From Dunaliella salina (lineage: Eukaryota > Chlorophyta > Chlorophyceae > Chlamydomonadales > Dunaliellaceae), in contig MU070090.1 in the NCBI GenBank assembly GCA_002284615.2, positions 82,075-96,994 of the forward strand: a stretch of DNA of 14,920 bases, read 5' to 3'. Of the stretch, positions 1 to 8,950 are shown in pieces; position 1 is the first letter of the stretch; each line of letters opens with the position of its first letter. A program made the position numbers and the translations under genes. The notes beneath the pieces are model-generated. The model was not told the DNA's origin. It searched no databases and saw only the letters and a program-made list of their open reading frames with translations.

Positions 1-34
<34 letters not shown>
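1..34. repeat. (GT)n microsatellite at left edge
   Basis: Seventeen uninterrupted GT units open the window, followed by GCGCGTGCAGCTGCAC. The array is cut by the window edge, so its true length is unknown. Confidence 0.97.
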
Positions 35-39
<5 letters not shown>

Positions 40-393
40 TGCAGCTGCACCTGTGAATGCACTAGGCTCTCTGTAGACCACAACTCGTCGACGACAGCAT
101 GGTTTTTGCTTGTTTCCTGGCTCTCCCTGGATGCACGCTCTCTGGTTGACTGCTAAACCTTTTTGGATCTTTTGGGGATTGCTCTGCAATGCATGGACAG
201 GAGCCTTCCCGTCTGCGCGGCTTCCTAACGACTCTTTTTTGCTCGGGCGTTCCAAACCTCAGAGCCTGAGGTGGCTGTGAGTAGGCCAAACCGGCCTCGT
301 GTGAGCAGGAGTGTGAGATGCGCAAACCATTGGGCTTGCCCCCCCTGATCATGCAACGCCCTTCGGGTGTCGCCTCTGAACGGGGGCTCCTCC
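35..393. other. Unassigned sequence, no recognisable gene
   Basis: This stretch of about 360 bases is open on the minus strand for 96 codons (62-352). The translation (Pro, Arg, Ser rich) resembles nothing I recognise, and no convincing splice sites or motifs were seen. I treat it as non-coding or unknown. Confidence 0.4.
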
Positions 394-455
394 CAAAAAC
401 TACATACGAAGAGGAACTCCCTACATCAATTAAGGAGAAGGAGACACATTATCTC
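394..455 (-). mobile_element. 3'-tail fragment of the RNase H/RLE retroelement
   Basis: Read on the minus strand, this has the same order of blocks as the 3' untranslated tail of the element at 5240-8021: a GTGTCTCCTT block, then CCTTAATTGATGTAGGGAG, then a GTAGTTTTT block. The core CCTTAATTGA is identical. The fragment is short, with no protein-coding part, so it is a severely 5'-truncated or eroded copy. No target-site duplication was found. Assignment rests on shared tail sequence only. Confidence 0.6.
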
Positions 456-867
456 AAAAAAAGCTGCGAGTCCCCTCCACCACAAAACTTGAGCCCCACC
501 AGTTTGGATCAAGAGGAAAACAAGCACAGACATCTATTCTGGGAAGTTAGCTTCCACCTAGCTAGGACACCCTTGACACGGCTTTCAAGTAGCCCTGTCC
601 AGAAAACTCGAGACCCACCCCTTAGCCTCAGAGGTAGCTACCCAACATCTCAGCAAGGGTGCCCCTCTAGCACAGGGGCCAATCGTTGCCAGGAGGTGAG
701 CACGCAGTTTGCAGACCCAAGCTGAGATCACTCCAGTTCTGAGCACTGTCCCCACCACATGGAATTCCGGGACCTTTCCTGCGGCAGCTTTTTTGCAGGT
801 GGCTACCATGGGCAGGGGCGCCGGGAGAGCCATGTACCTAAATGATGCTAATGCTTGGGCCTCACAC
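456..867. other. Unassigned sequence with overlapping open frames
   Basis: Both strands are open for more than 130 codons over parts of this stretch, but neither translation shows a domain I recognise. The minus-strand translation of 585-1043 starts with a hydrophobic Leu/Val/Ile run. That run lies over a CCTTGTAAT-type repeat and a probable splice acceptor, so it need not be a real membrane segment. Confidence 0.3.
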
Positions 868-965
868 ATGTTGAGCAATTTCTGCATTAAGAACACCAGA
901 TACAGCAGCCGCAGCTCCAAAAGCAATCCCCTCAGCTGCCATCGCCTTTCTGACAACAGCAGCAG
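868..965 (-). CDS. Candidate Ala-rich internal exon, unknown protein
   Basis: On the minus strand a pyrimidine-rich tract (CTTCTCTGTTTTTGTGGCAG) ends at 966, and a 98-nt stretch follows up to a CAT|GTGTGAG donor-like site at 867. Reading with one base borrowed from an upstream exon gives a coherent helix-like sequence containing AVVRKAMAAEGIAFG and VSGVLNAEIAQH. This frame is too short to stand out as a long ORF. I do not recognise the family. The neighbouring exons were not found, so the call rests on splice-site quality and the protein-like composition alone. Confidence 0.3.
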
Positions 966-999
966 CTGCCACAAAAACAGAGAAGGTACCAGTAAGGCT

Positions 1000-1125
1000 A
1001 CAAGGATTACAAGGATTACAAGGAGGTTTTTGCCTTCAGCCATGAAGCTTGGCTGCTCAGCTCTTCAACAAAGTAAGGCTACAAGCTTACAAGAAGCTTG
1101 CAAGAAGCTTACGAGGTAATGTGTA
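1000..1125. repeat. Short tandem and direct repeats (ACAAGGATT / AAGCTTGCAAG)
   Basis: The plus strand carries ACAAGGATT repeated in tandem near 1001-1022. A related block (AAGGCTACAAG...) occurs at about 991-1022 and again at about 1075-1110, enclosing roughly 60 bases. The second block also carries repeated AAGCTT-containing units. This looks like slippage or a small tandem duplication; no function is evident. Confidence 0.6.
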
Positions 1126-1174
1126 TGTAAAAGCCTACAATAGAGAGGTGCCCAGTCAAAATGATGGTGCCAAA
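1126..1174. other. Flank of the truncated retroelement insertion
   Basis: Unique sequence left of the first copy of the 16-bp target-site duplication. No feature was seen in it. Confidence 0.3.
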
Positions 1175-1190
1175 TTACAAACAATACCAT
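1175..1190. repeat. Left target-site duplication of the 303-bp insertion
   Basis: TTACAAACAATACCAT here is repeated without mismatch at 1494-1509. The two copies exactly bracket a fragment that is independently recognisable as the 3' end of a retroelement, so they are read as a target-site duplication from target-primed integration. Confidence 0.85.
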
Positions 1191-1493
1191 GGCCTGCACA
1201 TTGATCATTTTAGAAAGCTAGGGATAGGCTCTCAAAGGTCTCCCAAACTTGCATGACAGTTCCATGCGTATTCTGTGCAATTTGCGCACAAACCTACCTC
1301 AACTAGACATGCCATTAAAAAATGAAATACCGTAACCCTGGTGCCCTGGGGCTGAAAGCTGCCAAAACCCCGCCAGATCCACATTCACTTCCTTTTCATC
1401 CTCTGGTGAAGGACATTCACGGTTCTTTGAACCAATGTGTCTCCCTTTCCTTAATTGATGTAGGGAGAGTTTCCACTGCCTTCCCTTTTTTCC
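1191..1493 (+). mobile_element. 5'-truncated non-LTR retroelement insertion (3' end only)
   Basis: This 303-bp plus-strand insert matches the last ~60 codons and 3' tail of the element at 5240-8021. Its translation gives HFRKLGIGSQ, then KLA, then FHAYSVQFAHK and TSTRHAIKK. These align to LKELGLD, KLARKLHAHSVLHAYK and STKRAIEK in the longer copy. The coding end PPDPH is also kept, followed by the shared CCTTAATTGATGTAGGGAG tail and a T-rich end abutting the target-site duplication. The frame carries stop codons and is not functional. It is a dead-on-arrival copy that has since accumulated substitutions. Confidence 0.85.
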
Positions 1494-1509
1494 TTACAAA
1501 CAATACCAT
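1494..1509. repeat. Right target-site duplication of the 303-bp insertion
   Basis: Perfect second copy of the 16-mer at 1175-1190, starting directly after the CCTTTTTTCC end of the inserted element. Confidence 0.85.
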
Positions 1510-1779
1510 ACATTGAGTTCTCCCAAGCCCATGAAAAAAGCACAGCCTTACTAACACCCTGCAAGCTTGCCCGCAAAGGAAAGCTGAAAAGCTGCAGAAG
1601 TAGTCTGGGAAGTTGGCTCAGTGGAGACGATGCAGAGGAGGAGTGATCTCAGCTCAGTTTTGCACAACTGCATGCACACCTCCGGGCTACCTCATCGCTG
1701 GGCCCTCAAGACCTAGACGTAGTTAGCCTGGGTGCTTGTCTGCTGTGCCCCTGGATGCCGGGTCATGCTTTACACCCAC
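1510..1779. other. Spacer without recognisable features
   Basis: About 270 bases between two retroelement fragments. I saw no convincing exon, RNA gene or repeat here; the last part may belong to the 5' side of the relic that follows. Confidence 0.3.
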
Positions 1780-2480
1780 ATGTAGATTGTTGAATACCAG
1801 GCCAGCCATACTGTCGACACCCAGACCAATACCAGATCTCTTTGACGATGGCTCCCATGGCAATTTTTCTTACGACATTGCTTGGCTGGCTAGGGAAGAG
1901 GCAGAAACTAGGAAATCTCGTGCTCAACCCCGTGCTCCCTGTCAGTTGTACTTCCTGGACCTTAGGAATGCTTTGAAATCCCATATGCATGCCAGCTGCT
2001 TGAGTGGCCACCCTAGGCCTGCTGCTTGCCCCCGATGTGGTGTACTTGAAAGCACTTCTCTTACCTTACTCAAGCGCACCAGCCTGCACACAAACAGAGT
2101 TATGATAGACCATCATTGTCAAGTCCTTGGCATTTGTGGCGAAGCAACCAGCAATTGAGATTTGAGACCTCACGTTGTTATCATGGATGCATGCAAGAAG
2201 GAGTCTGTGCTCTTGGAGACGGAAATTCCTATGGTGTCCATCAAAACATTTAACATTGGGTGTTCCCATCTGGACAGCCACCACATCCACACTTTAGTCG
2301 CCCAGATGGCATTGTAGTTTTACCCCTCCAAGGCTGACTCGCTCCACCACTCAAGAGACATGAATCCAGGGACAGAAATCTGCTTCATTGAGCTGAAACT
2401 CTGCTCAAATGCCAAGCTCAGGCTTGATGGGGTACTGACATGCGATGACGTCCTTGGAGAAGACAGTGGATTTTTTGGGA
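1780..2480 (+). mobile_element. Degenerate retroelement relic (RNase H end, knuckle, endonuclease)
   Basis: The plus strand encodes, in several frames, segments collinear with the C-terminal half of the element at 5240-8021. In order they are: VEYQASHTVDTQT (end of RNase H), DIAWLAREEA and LDLRNALKSHMHAS (linker), CPRCGVLES (knuckle start, equivalent to CPLCGELDS), SRPDGIVVLPL (equivalent to SRPDALLVIPL) and CFIELKLCSNAKLR (equivalent to IHLVEVKYCEDTRP). About 60 linker residues expected between LKSHMHAS and CPRCG are missing. Frameshifts and stops make it a pseudogene. The endonuclease Asp (PD) and Glu-x-Lys positions are still visible. Confidence 0.7.
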
Positions 2481-2484
2481 GTGT

Positions 2485-2760
2485 ACTCTGGCAGACGGCA
2501 TGATTTTTGATGGTATAGATGGTGGCTGTGCGGTATTGAAAGATGGTGCATCCCATTTGAGTGGTGGTGCAGCGCATGTTCCACAAGGCATGCTTTTGCG
2601 CACACAGGCCATTTGTTTGCATGAGGTGACACACTCTGGTAATAGGTGTAGTAGCCTGTCTTTTGAGGTCAAACCGCATGTCTGAACCTGTGTTTTGCAT
2701 GCGCATGGGATTTTAAAGCATTCTCGAGGTCTGGAAGCAACATTAGACGGGGAAGCGGGG
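2485..2760 (-). mobile_element. Inverted fragment of the same retroelement family
   Basis: The minus strand encodes LENALKSHAHAKH, KTGYYTYYQSVSPHANK and, in another frame, IFQYRTATIYTIKNHAV. These align with LHDALQKHMHSKHK, NTGYYSFYQSLLPNIHK and ILKYRTGTLFNQKHAV in the 609-codon frame at 5361-7190. The fragment covers the linker between RNase H and the knuckle, which includes the part missing from the adjacent plus-strand relic. It overlaps that relic's coding content only over the ALKSH block. Frameshifts show it is dead. Confidence 0.6.
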
Positions 2761-3802
2761 GTTGGGATTGACAAGTCCTGACCAACAAGCCAATTGGTCA
2801 TCAGCAAAAAACCCGCAGGCCGTGCGCCTACCTCTGCCTGCCTGCAGGTTTCCTTTTTGCAGCATTTTCTTTTCCGCTGACTTTTGCCCAGCGTGCACTC
2901 AACATGACTGTAACCCGTTGCACAACTGAACTGTTGCATTGCAATTGACTCACTCTGCGCAGTGGGTATGCTAACGGTCTGGGATTGATAAGAGGAGCAG
3001 ATTGATACCCCTTATGCTTGTGTTTAGGTGAGAAAGGGGGCTTTGAATTGGGTCCCCAATAAACCAATAAAACAATGTCGTGGGTTGCCCTGGGTCTTTC
3101 CCCTTGCCTCCTGGTTAAAATAAAATCTCCGTTAATGGAACTCATGATGCCTTCTGCCAAAAATACTTACAATCTAATAAAAATAAATTGAGAAAAAATG
3201 CTATTTTTTTCTTACGACGCCATTAAACACAGAAGCAAAACCGCAAACAAGTTTTCAGCAAGAGCCCCCGTGTGACAGATTGGATTGGAGCCAAGGATGC
3301 TGCAAAGCCACAGCTGTGCTTGGACGTTGGTCGGGATCCAGGTCCAGAAGCGGAGTGAGGAAGCCAGCTAAAGCGTCCACCTGTTCATTAAACACAAAAG
3401 CATTCAGTACATGGATGGTGCAGTCTCAACTTGCGGTATTAGTAGCCTGATGCTTGCAGGCAGCCTTATCCATGAGCATGCTGAGGTGAATAAGGGCTGA
3501 CACCTGAAACACACTGATTTGAAAGCGTTCCCTTGCGATGCTTGTTTGCTAATGAAAAACAAACGTGCAGCACTTACTATTGTTGTCTATTTTGCAATTG
3601 ATGGTCCGTGGAATAGCCGAGGCTCATGATTACTTGTCCAGTTGCAAGGATGGTCACAGGATATGACAGAGTGACAACAATTGTGGGGGAAAAAGCAAAT
3701 GGCCAAATCTATGCAATTCCTTAAAGATTAGGCGCAGCTGGCAAAGTAGTTTCGGCAGGATGCAGCTGACATCGTAAGGGCCTGGATCTATCACCTCCCC
3801 AC
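2761..3802. other. Long stretch without a recognisable gene
   Basis: The minus strand is open for 110 codons at 2828-3160, but the translation resembles nothing I know. An AT-rich patch lies near 3160-3225. No splice-bounded exon, tRNA, rRNA or clear repeat was found. Part of this may be old, unrecognisable transposon sequence. Confidence 0.35.
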
Positions 3803-4144
3803 CTCTTCATCGTCCAGGTGTGCCGCCTCCACTCTCAGCCTCTCCCTCAAAGGCAAAGCAATACACCATGCCAGGCTGCCTGCCCCCCGGCCCCCACCAG
3901 CAACTTTGGTGCTTTGCTGGCAATGCCCGTGAGAATGGCTTTCCGACAGCAGCTGAGAAGCCAGGTTGTGGGGAAGACGCAGGTGGTAGTCGGGACAGCG
4001 AAATCTTGCTGCTTTGACAGCAGCAGCTGCTGCTGCTGAAGCGCACTCAAGGAGGGTGGTCACACATGCACTTGCATCCAAGGGCATGCCTCCATGTGCA
4101 TAAAAGTAGTCATCTGCTGGAGACAGAGTGGCACGCACCAGGAG
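3803..4144 (-). CDS. Candidate 114-codon internal exon, unknown protein
   Basis: On the minus strand a strong acceptor (pyrimidine run GCCTCCTCCTGTGCAG ending at 4145) opens a 342-nt frame that stays open to a GAG|GTGGGG donor-like site at 3802. The exon would start and end in phase 0. It encodes LLVRATLSPADDYFYAHGG, then a Cys/Leu segment, a run of Ala after LLECAS, CPDYHLRLPHNLASQLL, a Gly-rich stretch and an acidic end (HLDDEE). Base composition is more GC-rich than the flanks, as expected of coding sequence here. I do not recognise the family and found no partner exons. The plus strand is also open in places, so non-coding origin cannot be excluded. Confidence 0.4.
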
Positions 4145-4270
4145 CTGCACAGGAGGAGGCAGCAGACAGCATGAGCAGGTAGACATCAATGCTGTGTTCC
4201 TGCTTTTATTTAGTTGTCCTCAAGGGTAAGTCACCATGTGCTATAGTTATAGTAAGCAGCCATATGAAAG
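4145..4270. other. Spacer upstream of the candidate exon
   Basis: Contains the polypyrimidine tract for the exon at 3803-4144. A motif GTAAGTCACCATGTGCT (about 4226) recurs in variant form at about 4345 and 4402, on either side of the retroelement tail. No gene was seen. Confidence 0.3.
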
Positions 4271-4348
4271 AGTGAAAAGAAAAAAAAACCTGCGTGGACA
4301 AGGGAAACTCTCCCTACATCGGTTGAGGAGAAAAGGAGACACATTAGC
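4271..4348 (-). mobile_element. 3'-tail fragment of the RNase H/RLE retroelement
   Basis: The minus strand reads TAATGTGTCTCCTTTT, a diverged CAACCGATGTAGGGAGAG block, then CACGCAGG followed by nine T and CTTTTCA. This matches block for block the tail of the element at 5240-8021, which ends GCGTAG, ten T, CTTTTCTT. No coding part is present. It is the third separate tail copy in the window besides the long element. Confidence 0.65.
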
Positions 4349-4947
4349 CACCATATGCTTCAGTAAATGTGATTTGTAGTTGGAGCAATGCCCCTCGTGG
4401 GCAAGCCACCATGTGCTTCAGCTCTCAGGATGCGGAGGATGTTCTGAACAAGTAGCCAGAGAGGTGCGCCCGGCAGTGTGGGCAAACAAAAGCTTGTGTA
4501 AGTTTTCCCTCTACACAGTGTACTTCAAGGTTTGATCTGCATGAGCTCTGCACTGGCAGGCTGAAAAAAAAAGATCTGCACCACCATCTGGAGAAAAGTA
4601 TGCAGCATGTGCAGCACATGCCTTGAAACATGGGCAAAAATGCAACCCATGCACCCATTCCAGAAAGTAGGAGTGAATGGACGTGCTTGACCAGCACTTC
4701 AACAAACCTGCACTAGTGCAGCCTTTTGGGTCACACTTGAACCATTGCTATTTTTTGCACACACTTGTTGTGCTTCCTCAGGAACCTGCTTCCTCAGGAA
4801 CCTATAGGTTGGCGCTCAGGCTGCCAAGCCCCCATTCTGTACATGCATGCTTTCCTGTTGGCAACTTTCGATGTGGACACCGACAAGTGCAAAATCCACG
4901 CTCATTTGGCTTTCAGCCATTTATGGCTCCCAAATCCTCGAGATCTA
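4349..4947. other. Unassigned sequence
   Basis: Several short open frames occur on both strands, none with a domain I recognise. A 14-bp direct repeat (CTTCCTCAGGAACC) occurs twice near 4772-4801. The plus-strand frame 4765-4986 is the most protein-like, but it has no supporting start context or splice evidence. Confidence 0.3.
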
Positions 4948-5075
4948 GGCTCAAGCGGCTTACAAGTCATTGAAATAAATGTCTAGCTCTCCTGGCTCAA
5001 AAGCATTACAAAAAAATTGTGAAGCTCCCCTGGCTCGAATCATTGAAGTAATTATGAAGCCCTCCTGGCAAAGGG
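4948..5075. repeat. Degenerate tandem repeat, about 35-46 bp unit
   Basis: Three successive blocks begin with GGCTC(A/G)A and end with CTC(T/C)CCT or CTCTCCT. Each has an internal (A)CATTGAA or CATTACAA element and ATGAAGC/GTGAAGC before the end. Unit lengths shrink from roughly 46 to 35 bases. No function is evident. Confidence 0.5.
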
Positions 5076-5151
5076 CCAAACTGCCAACATACCCGAAGAG
5101 CATGCTGACCATTGAGGATGCTTTGAAGTGTCAGTGTAAGCTTGAATACTT

Positions 5152-5154
<3 letters not shown>

Positions 5155-5238
<84 letters not shown>
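5155..5238. repeat. (CA)42 microsatellite at the retroelement 3' end
   Basis: 84 bases of uninterrupted CA. On the minus strand it reads (TG)n and directly follows the T-rich 3' terminus of the retroelement. Confidence 0.97.
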
Positions 5239-5239
<1 letters not shown>

Positions 5240-5360
5240 GAAAAGAAAAAAAAAACTACGCAGGCAGTGAAAACACTCCCCACGTCAATTAAGGAAAAGG
5301 GGATACCTAGGGCCGAGGCACCGTGTATCCTCTTCACCAAGAGAAAACGGAAGAAAGAAG

Positions 5361-7190
5361 TCAGTGGGGATCAGGAGGGTTACTAGCAGTATCCCGTGCC
5401 TGACCTTGTTGAGAGTTGAAGACAGTTTTCTCAATAGCGCGTTTGGTGCTGGCAAGTTTGTAGGCATGCAGGACAGAATGAGCATGAAGCTTCCGAGCAA
5501 GCTTGGTGGCCTTGTAAGTGTCAAGACCAAGCTCCTTTAGAGGCTCCAATGTGTGTGGGGTGTAGACGACTCCTCCCACACCTAACAGGATAGTATGGAG
5601 GGTGACTTGAGCTGAGGCTCTAGAAAGATGACGACAAAGGTCGCGGTGCTGCTGCTTGGAGGCCTCAAGCTGGCTGTTGGGCCGTGTGTCCTCACAGTAC
5701 TTGACTTCAACAAGGTGGATGTGCCTCTGATCTGGGTTGAGCTGACTGGGGTCACGAGCCTTGAGTGTTGGTGGAGTGGCTGTGGCTGGCGCTGAGTCCT
5801 GCCTGTTCCCCCCGCGCCCCCCTGTACTTCTCAATTCATAACGAGGATTTGACCTTGGCGCCCTTTTCAGGGGAATAACTAATAGAGCATCAGGCCGGCT
5901 GGGGGTGAGTCCATTCTTTTCAGGGAAGCGGCGCGGGAAAATATATTTGGGAAGGGTCCTATTAGTAGCATGTTCTGGGATCTGTAAGTCTTGCAAGGCA
6001 AGACGGTCTGCACTGCCAGTGTCCATGGAGGCAATACCTGCCCCAAGAGGGCCTTTGCTGATGGCTTTTTGGAGGATTCTGCTGGCAATATTATGTTGCT
6101 CGGTTACCATACGAGACATGGTTGAATTTTTGCATCCTGACAAGATGTGAAGGGCACTGTCGAGTTCCCCACAGAGGGGGCATTGTAGGCTTGTGGAAAT
6201 TTTGAAGCGCACCGCGTGTTTTTGATTGAAGAGGGTACCTGTGCGGTACTTTAAAATGTTTTGCCTCATTTTGAAAGAGAGTGTTGGCATAGTCCAGAAG
6301 GCATTACTGATATTTTTGTGGATGTTGGGGAGTAGACTTTGGTAGAAGGAGTAGTACCCTGTGTTAGTGTTGGCCTTTCCAAGTTTGTGTTTTGAGTGCA
6401 TGTGCTTTTGTAAAGCATCATGGAGGTTGGAGAAGTGTTTCAGCTTTACGGCAGGTGGGTTAAGGCGTCTAGAAGCATTTGCATGAGTGCAGGAAGTTTC
6501 CTCAAAGGCAAGCCAGGTGGTGTCATGAAAAGGATTGCCTTCAAGGGTTGCACATGGGAAGGTTATGTCTGCAAGGGTGTCGTCATTCTGAATGGCCTGA
6601 TGCTTGGCAATGGCATCTGCGCATTCGTTGCCAGCAATTCCAGCATGAGATTTAACCTTATAGGAGTGAATAGGGGTAGGTGATTTGCATATGAGCTGTA
6701 TGATTAACTTGAGGATGTGGCCTTGGACATGCTGGTGATGAAGTTCTGGGTAGAGTATTTGCTTCCTGATCAGTTCTAGAGAGCAAAGGCTGTCGGTGGC
6801 AATGCAACGATTTCCTAGGTGAATGGCAGCTGCTTTTGCCGCCAATTTGGCCCTGGTGATGGTACGGGTGATTCCTGCTCCATTCGGCTGGACATGGTCG
6901 GTGCTGTCACTGGCGGGGTGGTAGACCCCTGCACCAACCACTTGTTTTCCATTGTGTACATGGCAGCTGCCGTCCGTGTATGCCCACTCTCTCCAGTTTT
7001 CAACTTTGCGTTCCAGATGAGGGCTGGATGATGTGAGTGGTGGAAGAGTTTGTTGGCTCTGAGTGGTATTCTGAGGGGTTTGTTGGTAGGCAGAGGGTAG
7101 CTTTTTAAATTTATTAAAGCCAATTTCAATTTCTGGGTGTCTGGGATTGAGGATTGGGTCATTGCTAACGTTTCGTTTCTTTTCAGCCAT
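5361..7190 (-). pseudogene. Retroelement ORF2 C-terminal half: RNase H, CCHC knuckle, PD-(D/E)XK
   Basis: This 609-codon frame is uninterrupted but lacks the upstream reverse transcriptase, so the Met at its start is not a true start. RNase H spans about residues 69-197: YTDGS (D73), ATDS (D133) and GNECAD (D192) are present, as is the KVKSHAGIAGNE block. The expected catalytic Glu of the TRAEL-type motif is Lys115 (TRAKLAA). A CX2CX7HX4C knuckle follows at 337-353 (CPLCGELDSALHILSGC). The C-terminal part has RPD434 followed by VE495VK497, the layout of a PD-(D/E)XK restriction-like endonuclease as in R2-type elements. It would cut target DNA and remove RNA from the hybrid. The frame ends PPDPH then TGA. 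The Lys change and missing RT make it non-autonomous. Confidence 0.85.
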
Positions 7191-7415
7191 CTTGCCTCAC
7201 GGATGCCTTCTTTCAGGCCTGTGAGCCAATTTGAGTTGTTCTCATTCAGGCGGATTCTTGCAGCGGTATTCCAAACAGCAATTATTTGTAGGCTCCAGGA
7301 GTGGCATGGGAGGACAATTTCCTGGCTGACCCAGAAGGGGGGAGTGGCATAGCTGAGTCTTTTTGAGGGTATGGCTCCCAACGTGCAACAGAAGTGAGGG
7401 TAGGCATTCAGGAGT

Positions 7416-7930
7416 TTAAAGTATGGATTTGTGCTCATAGGGCCTCCCCAGCTTGGTAAGAACATGAAGGTTGCCGTGGCGTGGCTTTGTTACATGGCAG
7501 AAAAAATGGCATTTTTGAGAGAAAGGCATCACATGGTCATTGTAAATTGGATGGCATACTGAAAATCCTGAGAATTTGGACGAGAGGCTGTTATGGATGG
7601 CTCCAAATACCCTATTTTGAGGGTGTCCACTCCAGTAGTTGAGGTGGCAGGGGTTGTAGTCTAGGGGAGAGGCCATTTTTTCCTGGGTTACAAGGGTCCT
7701 TTTTTGCATGGCAGTGTGGATATGATTTGGTAGGATGTGTATGTATGAATCCTTGATCTTCTTACTTTGTTGCATTTTGTTGTTAAGGATTGAGCGTGAG
7801 AAAAGGCTCACAAACTCGGAGGCAAAGCTTTGGGGTGGAGGTTGAATTGTGCTGTGGATCCCATTTTCTCTGGCTCTGCTGAATGCAGCGTGGAAGACAT
7901 TGATGCGCTCTGGGGTTAGCGTTCCTTAAC
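7416..7930 (-). pseudogene. Retroelement ORF2 region upstream of RNase H, frameshifted
   Basis: The minus-strand frame reads TPERINVFHAAFSRARENG, SFASEFVSLFSRSIL, YWSGHPQNRVFGAIHN and HVLTKLGRPYEHKSIL. The LTKLGRPYEHKS block resembles the LSLLGRAHVAKQ segment found after the RT palm in R2-type and other non-LTR elements, so this is probably the thumb or connection region. It is out of frame with the 609-codon ORF. A third frame (7465-7190, WVSQEIVLPCHSW, VWNTAARIRLNENN, GLKEGIREARWLKRNE) bridges the two. At least two frameshifts are needed to read through. Confidence 0.65.
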
Positions 7931-8020
7931 ATTTTCCATTTGTGCCGTAAATGCATGCCACTTGTTTGGAATAGATTTGTGGTAGCACCAGAGGTGGTAT
8001 TGATGGCGTGGAAGGGGAGT

Positions 8021-8230
<210 letters not shown>

Positions 8231-8244
8231 ACAAACACTCCCAC

Positions 8245-8950
8245 ACAAACCAATTCTTAGTGAAAGCTTACCGATGGGGGAAAGCCTCCGACAGCTCGTG
8301 ACATCAGCCACAGCAGCAGCTCTTCGTCATGAGGAGCCCCACGAGCAGCAGGTGCCAGATCCCTCCTTGCATGTGCTGTGCGTGCAGGTATCCTGCTTGC
8401 GCAAGCGGAAAAAAAGGACCCCTGCTGGAATAATTAGTAGGTGCTTGAACCAAAAATTGGCATCCATCATTATTACCAGACATGCTCTTCATGCTCAGGG
8501 GGCTTCTGGAGGGATTCCGCAGGGCGTGCGGTGGTGGAGAGCAGGAAAAGGAGGATCCGAGTGCGAAGGAGCATGGCAGACAACCCTGCATATCCTGATC
8601 AGCTCTGTTCCTGGCTCTCTTTCAGGCTAGCTGTGTCTAGTGTACGTTTAGAGGGCCTTCTGGTGAGGCCTCTGGCTTTCCAGTTAGGGGCCCTTCCCTT
8701 AATGCATGCAGCCTCTGGCTTGCGTAGGCCTTTCTTCTCTTGTCTCTTTTCTTTGCGCAGAAAGTGGAGGACCCCTGCTCACATGCGTTGTGGGTGCAGG
8801 ACCACTGCACAAATATACCCAATGTCCTCCAGCATTGCTGTCAAGGTTGCGAAGGGAAGTTGAAAGATGGGTGCTGTAGTTGAAGCTGTTAAACAATGCA
8901 CTTTAAATTCTCAAGGTTGCGAAGTGGAGCAGTGGGGGCAGTGCTGGCCT
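8245..8950. other. Sequence without a firm gene; small internal repeats
   Basis: Two 12-bp AGGACCCCTGCT blocks (about 8415 and 8770) lie near related GCGCA(A)G and GTGCAGG sequence, suggesting an old duplication of roughly 350 bp spacing. TCAAGGTTGCGAAG occurs at about 8840 and 8912. Minus-strand reading of about 8690-8770 gives a basic segment (FLRKEKRQEKKGLRKPE) that could be a further exon of the coiled-coil gene, but no phase-consistent splice pair was established. Confidence 0.3.

Noticed and set aside
585..1043. Membrane protein suggested by a hydrophobic N-terminus on the minus strand
   Set aside because: The hydrophobic run comes from CCTTGTAAT-type repeats and a polypyrimidine tract; a frame shifted from it looks more like a true exon.
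5033..5045. GGCTCGAATC, resembling a tRNA B box
   Set aside because: No matching A box, acceptor stem or cloverleaf could be built around it; it belongs to a degenerate tandem repeat.
5052..5386. Frames with His-Thr or Cys-Val runs across 5155-5238
   Set aside because: Microsatellite translations, with no independent coding evidence on either side.
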